A stretch of 64,000 nucleotides of DNA from Meishania litoralis (GTDB lineage Bacteria > Bacteroidota > Bacteroidia > Flavobacteriales > Flavobacteriaceae), in the NCBI RefSeq assembly GCF_042611095.1, contig NZ_JBHFPV010000002.1, positions 682,001 through 746,000 on the forward strand, written 5' to 3'. Positions 25,670 through 34,367 of this stretch are shown here, piece by piece. Under the pieces are notes generated by a model. It was not told where the DNA came from, made no database searches, and saw nothing but the letters and a program-made list of their open reading frames with translations. Both the position numbers and the translations under genes were made by a program. The stretch's first letter is position 1; every line of letters starts with the position of its first letter.

Positions 25670-27010
25670 ATGTCTATAAATTCCTTAAGCGCAATTTCTC
25701 CGATTGATGGGCGATACAGAGGTAAAACGGATGCATTGGCCCGTTTTTTTTCTGAAGAGGCCCTTATCAAATATCGTGTTCGCATAGAAATCGAGTATTT
25801 CATTGCCCTGTGTGAAATTCCCTTACCCCAGCTTGAAGGTTTCGATGCTTCAAAATTCGAAACACTCAGAAAAATATATGTTGATTTTAGTTCTGAGGAT
25901 GCCCAAAAAATAAAGGATATCGAAAAGGTCACCAATCACGACGTCAAGGCTGTCGAATATTTTATCAAGGATAAATTCGATGCAACGGGACTTAGTGCTT
26001 TTAAAGAATTTATCCATTTCGGATTGACTTCACAAGATATCAACAATACGGCCGTTCCGCTCTCGATAAAGGAAGCCATGAACGATGTTTATGTGCCCCA
26101 ATATTTTGAGATACTTGAAAAATTGGAGGCATTGGTCACAGAGTGGTCAGACGTTTCGATGTTGGCAAGAACGCACGGACAGCCGGCATCACCCACCCGT
26201 TTAGGAAAAGAAATCGATGTTTTCGTGCATCGGCTAAAAGAACAGTTCAATCTTTTGAACGACATACCGAGTGCTGCCAAATTCGGAGGCGCCACAGGAA
26301 ATTACAACGCGCATAAAGTCGCGTACCCCGACATCGATTGGAAAGCCTTCGGCCAAAATTTCGTGCAAAAACTAGGTCTTTACCACTCGTTCCCCACCAC
26401 GCAAATCGAGCATTATGACCACATGGCCGCTCTTTTTGATACCCTGAAACGTATCAATACCATAATCTTGGATTTGGACCGGGATTTTTGGACCTATGTT
26501 TCGATGGATTACTTCAAACAGAAAATCAAGGCGGGCGAGGTAGGGTCTTCGGCAATGCCCCACAAAGTGAACCCGATAGATTTTGAAAATTCGGAGGGTA
26601 ACCTTGGTATTGCAAACGCCCTTTTTGAACATTTATCGGCCAAACTGCCCGTTTCAAGATTACAGCGCGACCTTACCGACAGTACAGTGTTGCGAAATGT
26701 CGGCGTACCCTTCGCACATACCATCTTGGCCTTTCAATCGACATTGAAAGGATTGAACAAACTTTTGATCAACACCGCAAAATTCGAGCAGGATTTGGAG
26801 AATAATTGGGCCGTGGTCGCAGAAGCGATCCAGACAATTTTACGCCGTGAAGGGTATCCCAATCCCTACGAGGCCCTAAAAGGGCTTACGCGTACCAATG
26901 AAAAAATCGATCAAGAATCCATTGCCAAGTTCATAGATACCTTAGAGATTTCAGAAGCGATCAAAACTGAACTAAAAACCATTACCCCGGCCAATTATAC
27001 CGGAATATGA
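25670..27010 (+). CDS. purB: Adenylosuccinate lyase
   Basis: PurB catalyses two steps of purine synthesis (SAICAR to AICAR and adenylosuccinate to AMP). The 446-residue protein has 'LSAISPIDGRYRGKTDALA' near the N-terminus, 'LTSQDINNTA', 'ARTHGQPASPTRLGKE' with the general-acid His, and the signature loop 'GSSAMPHKVNPIDFENSEGN' with the catalytic Ser. The length is typical of the Bacteroidota type. It is followed by a strong bidirectional terminator. Confidence 0.96.
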   Translation: MSINSLSAISPIDGRYRGKTDALARFFSEEALIKYRVRIEIEYFIALCEIPLPQLEGFDASKFETLRKIYVDFSSEDAQKIKDIEKVTNHDVKAVEYFIKDKFDATGLSAFKEFIHFGLTSQDINNTAVPLSIKEAMNDVYVPQYFEILEKLEALVTEWSDVSMLARTHGQPASPTRLGKEIDVFVHRLKEQFNLLNDIPSAAKFGGATGNYNAHKVAYPDIDWKAFGQNFVQKLGLYHSFPTTQIEHYDHMAALFDTLKRINTIILDLDRDFWTYVSMDYFKQKIKAGEVGSSAMPHKVNPIDFENSEGNLGIANALFEHLSAKLPVSRLQRDLTDSTVLRNVGVPFAHTILAFQSTLKGLNKLLINTAKFEQDLENNWAVVAEAIQTILRREGYPNPYEALKGLTRTNEKIDQESIAKFIDTLEISEAIKTELKTITPANYTGI

Positions 27011-27024
27011 CCTTGTAAACAACA

Positions 27025-27055
27025 AAAAAAAGACCGTTAAAAACGGTCTTTTTTG
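27025..27055. terminator. Bidirectional terminator between purB and the MscS gene
   Basis: AAGACCGTT (27030-27038) pairs perfectly with AACGGTCTT (27042-27050) around AAA. An A-run before and a T-run after make it work for both convergent genes. Confidence 0.9.
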
Positions 27056-27074
27056 TTTGTACACATAACGTAAA

Positions 27075-27899
27075 CTATCCTTTCTTTTGAATTTCGACGG
27101 CATGTGGGTAAGGAATTTCGATTCCGGCCTTATCCAATGCCAGTTTGCACCCTTCGTATGTCGCAAAATATACATCCCAGTAATCTTCAGGCCTGCAAAA
27201 CGGTCGAACGGCAAAATTCACCGAACTATCCGCAAGTTCGGAAACATTTACCGAAGGAGCAGGATCTTTCAAAACTTGAGGATTCGAAGTCAAAACTTCA
27301 AGCAATACCTCTTTCGCTTTTTTGATATCCTCGTCATAACCGATGCCAATGGTCGTATCGACCCTGATTTTTCCTTCCGCCGTATAATTGATGATATTAC
27401 CATTTCCCATGGCGCCGTTCGGCACAATGGCCAGCTTATTCTCGGGCGTAACCAGTTTCGTGGTAAATATCTCGATTTCCTTAACGACACCCAGAACACC
27501 TTGCGCCTCTATAAGGTCGCCAATTTTGTAGGGCTTGAAAATCATAATCAAAACACCGCCGGCAAAATTGGCGAGTGAGCCTTGCAAGGCTAGGCCAATG
27601 GCCAAACCAGCGGCAGCGATTACAGCTGCAAAAGTCGTTACATCTACACCTAAGGTAGAAATAACGATAATTATCAAAAGAACCTTCAAGGCCCATGAGG
27701 CCAGATTCAACAGAAACTTTTGAAGTGATTCTTCATAGGTTCCCTTGGCCATCATTTTTCTTGCCGCACCGATGATCTTCCCAATAACCCAAGAACCGAT
27801 AATATAAATCAGAATGGCGCCCAAGACCTTGGGGCCATATTCAGCTACAAAGTCAATTCCCTTGTCCATCCATAATTGTGCATCTTCCATAATTGTCAT
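27075..27899 (-). CDS. Small-conductance mechanosensitive channel (MscS family)
   Basis: This 274-residue protein has three membrane segments (about 22-45, 66-88, 93-120) and the pore helix 'AAVIAAAGLAIGLALQGSLANF', followed by the beta domain beginning 'GGVLIMIFKPYKIGDLIEAQG'. The C-terminal alpha/beta domain ('VDTTIGIGYDEDIKKAKEVL') forms the cytoplasmic cage. It releases solutes on hypo-osmotic shock. The start at 27899 is MTIMEDAQLW; the Met at residue 4 is an alternative. Confidence 0.94.
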   Translation of the reverse strand: MTIMEDAQLWMDKGIDFVAEYGPKVLGAILIYIIGSWVIGKIIGAARKMMAKGTYEESLQKFLLNLASWALKVLLIIIVISTLGVDVTTFAAVIAAAGLAIGLALQGSLANFAGGVLIMIFKPYKIGDLIEAQGVLGVVKEIEIFTTKLVTPENKLAIVPNGAMGNGNIINYTAEGKIRVDTTIGIGYDEDIKKAKEVLLEVLTSNPQVLKDPAPSVNVSELADSSVNFAVRPFCRPEDYWDVYFATYEGCKLALDKAGIEIPYPHAVEIQKKG

Positions 27900-27988
27900 G
27901 TTTTTGATTTAGTGTAAATGTTTATAGTTGGGCGAATATAATGATTGCTGTTCAAAAATTAAAGAGGAATATTACGTCCGTTTTTGCA

Positions 27989-28027
27989 CAAAAAAAATCC
28001 TGCTCCGTAATATTCGGAGCAGGATCT
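27989..28027 (-). terminator. Rho-independent terminator after the DUF4252 operon
   Basis: ATCCTGCTCCG (27997-28007) pairs with CGGAGCAGGAT (28015-28025). A run of seven A on the plus strand gives the T-tract in the minus direction. It ends the sigma/anti-sigma/DUF4252 operon. Confidence 0.85.
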
Positions 28028-28051
28028 AGAATAGCTTTTGATACTTGAATT

Positions 28052-28591
28052 CTAACTTTGGAAGAGCTTTCCAAGATTTTTTAGGCCTTCTCCATCATAA
28101 TCCGATTTTTCAATGGCCTGCAGCAACTGCACCATATGCGCAGGATTCATGTCGTTACCAAGCACCCTGATCAATGCAAAACCTTTTTCATCACTGTCAC
28201 CATAAATAATGACCTCGTCAATGGCATCTTCGCTGCCCAAGTATTTGATAGTGGCTTTGCCGTAACTGGTGTTCATCTTCATCAACTCGATAAACTTGTT
28301 ATCTGAAAGTATTGCCTTTACATTTGCCTTCTCGGTTTTATAGTCCGCGCCGTTATCAGCGGTCTTTTTGAACGCCAAGATGTTGAGTTTCTTCAACGAT
28401 CCGAGCGCTTCTCTTTGCGTCTCGGTCAAATCGGCATTTTCTAGATTCAACACGCTGGTTGGCACATCGAACATCAAGAAATTCGGATTTTCGGTGTTAT
28501 CGATATAGTACTCCTGCAGACTCTGGGTCGATGAACAGGCTGCGAACATTACTAAAATGCCCACATATAGAAATGATTTAATCGTTCTCAT
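28052..28591 (-). CDS. DUF4252 lipoprotein
   Basis: The start is set at the ATG 28589-28591 (MRTIKSFLYVGILVMFAACS), which gives a lipoprotein signal with lipid Cys near residue 18 and a length of 179 residues; an open frame extends 8 codons further. The mature part has the DUF4252 profile ('FLMFDVPTSVLNLENADLTE', 'KKLNILAFKKTAD', 'DEVIIYGDSDEKGFALIRVLG'). It is the most divergent of three DUF4252 genes in a row and the only lipoprotein. Function unknown; probably periplasmic. Confidence 0.85.
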   Translation of the reverse strand: MRTIKSFLYVGILVMFAACSSTQSLQEYYIDNTENPNFLMFDVPTSVLNLENADLTETQREALGSLKKLNILAFKKTADNGADYKTEKANVKAILSDNKFIELMKMNTSYGKATIKYLGSEDAIDEVIIYGDSDEKGFALIRVLGNDMNPAHMVQLLQAIEKSDYDGEGLKNLGKLFQS

Positions 28592-28611
28592 GATACGCTT
28601 TTTTAATTCCA

Positions 28612-28634
28612 TCAAAACGAAAAATCCGTTTTGA
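28612..28634 (-). promoter_or_regulatory. Intergenic hairpin between DUF4252 genes 2 and 3
   Basis: TCAAAACG (28612-28619) pairs with CGTTTTGA (28627-28634), an 8-bp perfect stem with a 7-nt loop and no T-tract. It may be a processing or stability element in the operon mRNA. Confidence 0.4.
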
Positions 28635-28654
28635 ACATGAAGTTAATCAATTTA

Positions 28655-29200
28655 TTAGTCCCCCTTTTTGCCGGCACGGTTCAATTCATGGGGTAAATCC
28701 ATTTTTTTGGTCAATGACCCTATTTTGTTCAAATCAATGTCACCGGTCAATGATACCAATACACTTTCGAACTTTCTGCCATTGATACCAATATCGTTGT
28801 CTTTTATTCCTGACACGAACATCAGCAACTCGCTGACATGGTCTTCATCGCTACCCGACTTGATATAGAATTTGATATTGGCATCTTTGTCTTTTACGCG
28901 CATCAATTCTTCCATTGAGGAGGATCTGAGATATTTCTTTACCGTGGCGCCCATATCTTGTGAAACATCCTCATTTTGAGTTATGAAAACTTTGATTCCA
29001 TTCAAACTGTGGGCAATATCCTTAAAATCTTGTGCGTCTTGGTCATCGTCATCAAGAGCGGCCAAACTACCGGCCAGTCTGATCATGCTCGAATTGATGG
29101 TCACCGAGGCAACATCGTTCATGTCTGCAAACTTATCGAAGATAGATTGCGAAAAACCGAATATCGGTACTAGGGCAAGAATTACTACTAATTTTTTCAT
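28655..29200 (-). CDS. DUF4252 exported protein, copy 2
   Basis: I chose the ATG at 29198-29200, which gives the signal peptide MKKLVVILALVPIFGFSQ and 181 residues; an upstream open frame of 20 codons is unlike the family. The mature part shows 'SIFDKFADMNDVASVTINSSM', 'EELMRVKDKDANIKFYIK', 'HVSELLMFVSGIKD' and 'LTGDIDLNKIGSLTKKM'. It is clearly a tandem duplicate of the protein encoded at 29297-29842, with long identical motifs. The charge-rich, Asp-rich protein is exported; function unknown. Confidence 0.88.
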   Translation of the reverse strand: MKKLVVILALVPIFGFSQSIFDKFADMNDVASVTINSSMIRLAGSLAALDDDDQDAQDFKDIAHSLNGIKVFITQNEDVSQDMGATVKKYLRSSSMEELMRVKDKDANIKFYIKSGSDEDHVSELLMFVSGIKDNDIGINGRKFESVLVSLTGDIDLNKIGSLTKKMDLPHELNRAGKKGD

Positions 29201-29240
29201 GATTGTCATTTTTTGATTGATGAATTTTGATAGTTGCAAT

Positions 29241-29269
29241 AGGTATTCGGTCTTCTTCACCGAATACCT
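29241..29269 (-). promoter_or_regulatory. Intergenic hairpin between DUF4252 genes 1 and 2
   Basis: AGGTATTCGGT (29241-29251) pairs perfectly with ACCGAATACCT (29259-29269) over a 7-nt loop. No T-run follows in the minus direction, so it is not a classical terminator; partial attenuation or mRNA stabilisation is possible. Confidence 0.5.
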
Positions 29270-29296
29270 ACTGCGAAAGCATTTGTGTGTTCAATT

Positions 29297-29842
29297 TTAA
29301 TTTCCGGCTTTGTTCAACTCTTCGGGAAGGTTCATTTTCTTCGTCAACGAGCTTATTTTGTTCAAATCGATATTACCGGTCAAAGAGAGCAGTACGGTCT
29401 CAAATTTTCTGCCGTTTACATCGACATCGACACCTGAATCTTTTAACCCGGTAACGAACATCAAGAGTTCGCTCACGTGGTCAGAATCTTTGCCCTCTCG
29501 AATATAGAACTTCACATTGGTGTCTTTGTCCTTGACACGCATCAGTTCTTCAAGCTTGGCCGATCTTAGGTAACTGTCGACCGAAGATTTCATATCGGCC
29601 GATATCGCCTTATCTTCTGTGATGAATACCTTTAAGTTGTTCAGGCTTTGGGCGATATCCATAAAATCTTTGGCCTCGGGGTCATCGACCTCTACATCGA
29701 TCTTGCTCAATAGGTTGAACATACTTTTATTTACCACTACGGCGCTTACATTGTCCAAATCTTCATATTTATCGAATAAAGATTGTGAAAACCCTGTCAG
29801 TGGCAAGATTGCCATTACTGTTATGATAAGTATCTTTTTCAT
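29297..29842 (-). CDS. DUF4252 exported protein, copy 1
   Basis: This 181-residue protein has a signal peptide (MKKILIITVMAILPLTGFSQ) followed by the DUF4252 sequence: 'SLFDKYEDLDNVSAVVVNKSM', 'LNNLKVFITEDKAISADMKS', 'EELMRVKDKDTNVKFYIREG', 'SLTGNIDLNKISSLTKKM'. It is the first of three DUF4252 genes and lies 11 bp after the anti-sigma-like gene, so it is probably a target-operon member of the same ECF system. Confidence 0.88.
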   Translation of the reverse strand: MKKILIITVMAILPLTGFSQSLFDKYEDLDNVSAVVVNKSMFNLLSKIDVEVDDPEAKDFMDIAQSLNNLKVFITEDKAISADMKSSVDSYLRSAKLEELMRVKDKDTNVKFYIREGKDSDHVSELLMFVTGLKDSGVDVDVNGRKFETVLLSLTGNIDLNKISSLTKKMNLPEELNKAGN

Positions 29843-29853
29843 TGTTTTTGATT

Positions 29854-30288
29854 TTAATCGTTACTGTAAATTTTTTGCTTTGTTTCTTCAAATTGGTTCA
29901 AATAAGCCACTTTTTCAGTGCCTCGTTCAAAATTTTCGGCCAAAAGGCTCAATGCCTTTTTAGTTTCATTGTAGGCCAAAAGAGCCTTTTCTCGTTCCTC
30001 AAGTTGTTGTTGTCGGTAATCATTGCCAAAGTAAATGCCTACCATAAGAACTGCCACTGCCGCAACGGAAAGCCACTTCGTATAATTTCTTCTAGGTTTT
30101 AGTGCAACCTGCTTTGTGTACCGTTCTTTTTTAGCGTTCGAAAAATACTGAAACATAGGGGCGTACTGCTCTAGATGTGTTGCTACACTTTCTTGCGCAA
30201 AGTAAGCCCGTAAGGTTTCTTCCTCGGCGACCGTTGCGGTAGCCTCAAAATACTTTTCCAACAATTTTTCAATGTTATCCGATTCCAT
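29854..30288 (-). CDS. Anti-sigma-factor-like membrane protein
   Basis: This 144-residue protein starts 'MESDNIEKLLEKYFEATATVAEEETLRAYF', a helical N-terminus common to proteins paired with Bacteroidota ECF sigma factors. A single membrane segment lies at about 71-87 ('WLSVAAVAVLMVGIYFG'), and a charged extracytoplasmic helix follows. There is no His/Cys zinc anti-sigma motif. It overlaps the sigma gene by 14 bp, which supports a sigma/anti-sigma pair. The role is inferred from topology and context, not from a recognised anti-sigma domain. Confidence 0.75.
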   Translation of the reverse strand: MESDNIEKLLEKYFEATATVAEEETLRAYFAQESVATHLEQYAPMFQYFSNAKKERYTKQVALKPRRNYTKWLSVAAVAVLMVGIYFGNDYRQQQLEEREKALLAYNETKKALSLLAENFERGTEKVAYLNQFEETKQKIYSND

Positions 30289-30784
30289 AACTATGTTTTT
30301 GCATTAATTTTTCCCGTACTGTTTTCCGTGCCCGGGAAAGTGCGACACGTATTGCTGTAGGTTTCATATCTAAAAGTGCGCCGATCTCGTCAAAATCATA
30401 TTCCTCGACATCTCTCAATTGCAGTACCATTTTCTGTTGCTCGGGCAACTCCTCCATTATTTTCTCTACCCAACCGATACTATCCTTTGCCTCTACCTGT
30501 TGCTGCAACGAACTATTGCCATCACCATAATTACTGTGCACCAATGTCAGGTTTCCTGCCTGTTTCGATTTTAACCTGTCGAGGCAAAAATTCTTTGTCA
30601 TGGTCATGGCAAAGGCCTCAACGTTATTATAACCTTCCATCGCCTTGTTCTTCGACCATAGTTTGAGCAGAATTTCCTGTGTGGCATCTTCAGCTTCTTC
30701 CGTTGAAACCAAAAGACGTTTGGCCAATCTGTACAGCTTATCCTTAAAAGGCATTACCACGTTTAAAAAATCAGTCTGATTCAT
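30275..30784 (-). CDS. ECF-type RNA polymerase sigma factor
   Basis: This 169-residue sigma-70 family protein has region 2 at about 10-75 ('DKLYRLAKRLLVSTEEAEDATQEILLKLW') and region 4 at about 110-160 ('LPEQQKMVLQLRDVEEYDFDEIGALLDM', then 'RVALSRARKTVREKL'). It is the first gene of an operon with the anti-sigma-like protein and three DUF4252 genes, probably a cell-envelope response unit. It is divergent from the S41 lipoprotein genes; 216 bp between 30785 and 31000 holds no other gene. Confidence 0.93.
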   Translation of the reverse strand: MNQTDFLNVVMPFKDKLYRLAKRLLVSTEEAEDATQEILLKLWSKNKAMEGYNNVEAFAMTMTKNFCLDRLKSKQAGNLTLVHSNYGDGNSSLQQQVEAKDSIGWVEKIMEELPEQQKMVLQLRDVEEYDFDEIGALLDMKPTAIRVALSRARKTVREKLMQKHSYGIG

Positions 30785-31000
30785 TTTTGGTCGGGTTGTT
30801 CGTAAACCATTATTGGTCGTTTACATAAGGAAGACGATATACGACGAATTTTGTTACAAAAAATTTTTTTATCGTAGATATGTAAGTAAATTGTTCGACC
30901 ATAAATTAAAGAGAACGCTATGGATAACAAGGAAAAGTGATCTTTTATTTTAAGTTTTGCTTTTTCGTCAAGTAACGTTCTACGATAATAAAAATGAATT

Positions 31001-32560
31001 ATGAAAAAGTTGATACTATTAATGCTGGCACTCGGTATTGTTCAAACCGGGTGCAAGAAAAACGATGACGTAGTACCTACGAAAGAAGGGGAAGCCGTTG
31101 AAACTCCGAAAGAAGAAGAACAGGTAGAAGAACCACAGGAAGAGGTCAACGTGGTCGTACAGAACTTCATGTGGCAAACGATGAACCTGTACTACCTATG
31201 GCAGGCCGAGGTGCCAAATTTGGCAGATTCTGTATTTCCGACTTCAGATGCCGAAGAAGCGGCCTATGTGGAGTTTTTGTCCTCTGAGCCAAATCCCGGC
31301 GCCTTTTTTGAGAACAAACTACTTTTCAGTGAGGACAGGTTTAGCGGTTATAGCGAAAACTATAAGGATTTGACCAATTTTCTTGCAGGTGTTTCCAAAA
31401 GCAACGGACTCGAGTTCGGGCTTTCTTTATATGGCTCTGGAGAGGACGTGCTGGGCTTTGTATACTACATTGTCGAAGGATCCGATGCTTCAACAAAAGA
31501 CATTAAAAGAGGTGACATTTTTGTTGGAGTGAACGGTACCTCCTTGAACTTGAACAATTATCGCGACCTACTTTTCGGCGATTCGGACACCTATACGCTC
31601 AATATGGTCGATATAGTCGATAATACACTTGTGCCAAACGGAAAAGAGGTTACCCTGACCAAAGAAGAAGGGCTGGTCGAAAATCCGATACTGGTAACGA
31701 ATATCATTGAACAGGGTGCCCAAAAAATAGGTTACGTCATGTACAATCAATTTGTCGGGGGGTCAGGTGAGCAACTCAACGACGTCTTTGCCGAATTCAA
31801 AGCACAGAACATCACTGATTTAATATTGGATTTACGCTATAATCTAGGTGGTTCTGGCTATACCGCCGCATTATTGGCCAGTCTCGTTTATGACGCCGAC
31901 GAGACTAAAATTTTCTATAAGGATAAGTACAACGCCAAGATCGAGGCACAATTGGAGCCTGACGATTTCTTGAATTATTTTCTGTCGACAACCGGAACCG
32001 TCCATGGCAATTCAAGCATGCCGCTAAACAATCTTAACCTAAACAAGGTTTATGTTTTGGCGACCGACAATACCGCATCGGCAAGCGAATTGGTCATGGT
32101 CGGTTTAGAACCCTATATCGATGTGGTACATATAGGTACCACCACGGTAGGTAAGAACCAAGGATCTAACACCTTTGTCGATGACCCTGAAAATGGCAAT
32201 TTTTATTCCCCTGATCGCGAAAGTGAAATCAATCCTGATAACCAATGGGCAATACAACCCATTATCGTGACCGCTGAAAATGCCGATGGATTTTCAGATT
32301 ACTCCAACGGACTAATACCTGATATAGAATTTCAAGAAGATATAACGAACCTTGGCGTGTTGGGAGACCCCAATGAACCTATGTTGGCAAGAGCGTTGGC
32401 CGAAATCAATGGTTCAAGTACCAAAAGAGAATTTGAGGTACTTATGCCGGTAAACCTGGTTTCGGGTTCCAAACTTTCGAACCCCTTGGCCAGCAAACTC
32501 GTTATCAACAAGACTCCTGAAGCCCTAAAAGAAAGTATTAAATCGGGAATAAAAGAATAA
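31001..32560 (+). CDS. S41-family peptidase lipoprotein, copy A
   Basis: This 519-residue lipoprotein (lipid Cys18 in 'GIVQTGCKKNDD') has an unusual Glu/Pro-rich linker (residues 24-50). A cap region 'FMWQTMNLYYLWQAEV' follows, then a PDZ-like domain (about 130-220) and the S41 C-terminal protease fold. The likely catalytic dyad is Ser362 in 'NTASASELV' and Lys385 in 'TTVGKNQGS', with 'LILDLRYNLGGSGYTAALLA' as the core motif. It is a carboxyl-terminal-processing-type protease of the cell surface. A close paralogue follows at 32842. Confidence 0.92.
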   Translation: MKKLILLMLALGIVQTGCKKNDDVVPTKEGEAVETPKEEEQVEEPQEEVNVVVQNFMWQTMNLYYLWQAEVPNLADSVFPTSDAEEAAYVEFLSSEPNPGAFFENKLLFSEDRFSGYSENYKDLTNFLAGVSKSNGLEFGLSLYGSGEDVLGFVYYIVEGSDASTKDIKRGDIFVGVNGTSLNLNNYRDLLFGDSDTYTLNMVDIVDNTLVPNGKEVTLTKEEGLVENPILVTNIIEQGAQKIGYVMYNQFVGGSGEQLNDVFAEFKAQNITDLILDLRYNLGGSGYTAALLASLVYDADETKIFYKDKYNAKIEAQLEPDDFLNYFLSTTGTVHGNSSMPLNNLNLNKVYVLATDNTASASELVMVGLEPYIDVVHIGTTTVGKNQGSNTFVDDPENGNFYSPDRESEINPDNQWAIQPIIVTAENADGFSDYSNGLIPDIEFQEDITNLGVLGDPNEPMLARALAEINGSSTKREFEVLMPVNLVSGSKLSNPLASKLVINKTPEALKESIKSGIKE

Positions 32561-32687
32561 TCGGCAAAGACTAGTGTTACTCCATATGACCTTTCTTTGT
32601 TGTCATTTGTAATGTCTTGTGATAACGTAACGACTATTTGACCGAAATCAATGCTTAGATACACGGGCATTCGAACAATATCTTTTT

Positions 32688-32736
32688 TTTACGTAAGGTA
32701 AATTTTGAACAACCATAGAATAAATATTTACGTAAG
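32688..32736. repeat. Two copies of TTTACGTAAG upstream of S41 copy B
   Basis: TTTACGTAAG occurs at 32688-32697 and at 32727-32736; each contains the palindrome TTACGTAA. They lie in the 281-bp intergenic region about 105-155 bp before the second protease gene and may be operator half-sites. There is no coding evidence in this region. Confidence 0.3.
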
Positions 32737-32841
32737 TACGTTTATATATTTTAAATGATGACACCCCAAATCTTTATCTTTCTTACGTTGGAATGATAAT
32801 TGATTACGTGTTTCCTAAAAAAGAAAGTTTAAAAGACAGCT

Positions 32842-34323
32842 ATGAAAAAACATCTAAAGATTTTGAATTTGAGAAAGTTTTTCTTTCTGTTCCTCGCCTC
32901 GGGAATCATACTTACCGCATGTAAAAAGGATGATGACAATATTCCCGATGGGCCGAACGCCAATCTCACTGTACAAGATTTCATGTGGCGGGCGATGAAC
33001 CTGTGGTACTTTTGGCAGGCCGATGTTGAAAATTTGGACGACTCGGTGAAAACCAACGCTTCTTCATATGAGGAATTCTTGGCTACCGAAAACGACCCGG
33101 GAGAATTCTTTGACAACCAATTGTTGTTCAATGAGGATCGTTTCAGTTTTTATTCCGAAGACTACAAAGAGCTTACACAGGCCCTCTCAGGAATCTCAAA
33201 AAGCAATGGTCTCGAATTCGGTCTGGTGCGTTTTCAAGGAAGCGATGACATTTTTGGCTATGTTCGCTATATTGTACCCGGTTCAGATGCGGCGACCAAG
33301 AATATAGCACGTGGCGATCTTTTTACGGGGGTCAACGGTCAAACTTTGAACATTGATAACTATACGGATCTATTGTTCGGTGATGCCGACACCTACACCC
33401 TCAATATGGCCGATATTGCAAATAATACTGTTACGCCCAATGACGAGGAGGTGACGCTCACCAAACAACCGAACCTAGCTGAAAATCCTGTTTTTCTTTC
33501 AAAGTCCTTTGATATCAATGGTGAAAAAATCGGCTATCTGGTGTACAATGGTTTTACCAACGAATATGACGAAGATCTGAACAATGCGTTCGGTGACCTG
33601 AAAGCCGCCGGGGTAAACCATTTGGTGCTCGACCTGCGATATAACCCTGGGGGTTCGGTAAATACCGCCAGATTATTGGCCAGTATGATCTATGGTACGA
33701 ATACCAGTAACCTTTTCTTGAGACAACGTTGGAACGCCAAGGTGCAGTCACAATTGAACAAAGAACAATTGGAAGATTATTTCAGTGATAAGACAGGTGA
33801 TGGCTCGACCATAAACACCCTTAATCTCGATAAAGTCTATATTTTGGCAACAGGCAGTACCGCTTCGGCAAGCGAATTGGTCATCAACGGACTAACCCCT
33901 TACATGGATGTTGTTCATATCGGGGAGGCGACACGGGGCAAAAATGAATTTTCGATTACCATGGTAGACGACCCCGAAGGCAGTTTTATATTCAATCCGG
34001 ATAGGGAGAACGAGATAAATTCCAACAACCAATGGGCCATTCAGCCCTTGGTAGGAAGAAATGAAAATGCCGATGGTTTTTCCGATTATACCGAAGGTCT
34101 GGTACCTGATATTGAATTACAGGAAGATTTGGCCGATCTTGGCATCTTGGGCGATCAAAACGAACCCTTTCTTGCAAGGGCCATTCAAGAAATAACGGGA
34201 GCCTCTGGTAAAAGGGATTTCTCGGTACGTGTGCCGGCCGAAGTAATGACCAGTTCTAAAATGTTCGGTCCGATAAAAGACAATATGGTCTTGGACAAAC
34301 CTTTGGACCTTAAATTCCAATAA
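32842..34323 (+). CDS. S41-family peptidase lipoprotein, copy B
   Basis: This 493-residue paralogue of the preceding gene has a lipid Cys27 ('GIILTACKKDDD'), a shorter acidic linker, 'FMWRAMNLWYFWQADV', a PDZ-like domain (about 118-210), and the S41 dyad Ser344 in 'STASASELV' with Lys367 in 'ATRGKNEFS'. The DNA between the copies is 281 bp. Similarity runs from the cap to the C-terminus, so this is a tandem duplication that has since diverged, mostly in the linker. It is followed by a bidirectional terminator. Confidence 0.92.
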   Translation: MKKHLKILNLRKFFFLFLASGIILTACKKDDDNIPDGPNANLTVQDFMWRAMNLWYFWQADVENLDDSVKTNASSYEEFLATENDPGEFFDNQLLFNEDRFSFYSEDYKELTQALSGISKSNGLEFGLVRFQGSDDIFGYVRYIVPGSDAATKNIARGDLFTGVNGQTLNIDNYTDLLFGDADTYTLNMADIANNTVTPNDEEVTLTKQPNLAENPVFLSKSFDINGEKIGYLVYNGFTNEYDEDLNNAFGDLKAAGVNHLVLDLRYNPGGSVNTARLLASMIYGTNTSNLFLRQRWNAKVQSQLNKEQLEDYFSDKTGDGSTINTLNLDKVYILATGSTASASELVINGLTPYMDVVHIGEATRGKNEFSITMVDDPEGSFIFNPDRENEINSNNQWAIQPLVGRNENADGFSDYTEGLVPDIELQEDLADLGILGDQNEPFLARAIQEITGASGKRDFSVRVPAEVMTSSKMFGPIKDNMVLDKPLDLKFQ

Positions 34324-34367
34324 AAAAAAGAGCCCCAACAAACAATGATTGTTGGGGCTCTCTCTTT
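34322..34367. terminator. Bidirectional terminator between S41 copy B and the TonB receptor
   Basis: AGAGCCCCAACAA (34329-34341) pairs with TTGTTGGGGCTCT (34349-34361), a 13-bp perfect stem. An A-run before and a T-containing tract after serve both convergent genes. Confidence 0.9.
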
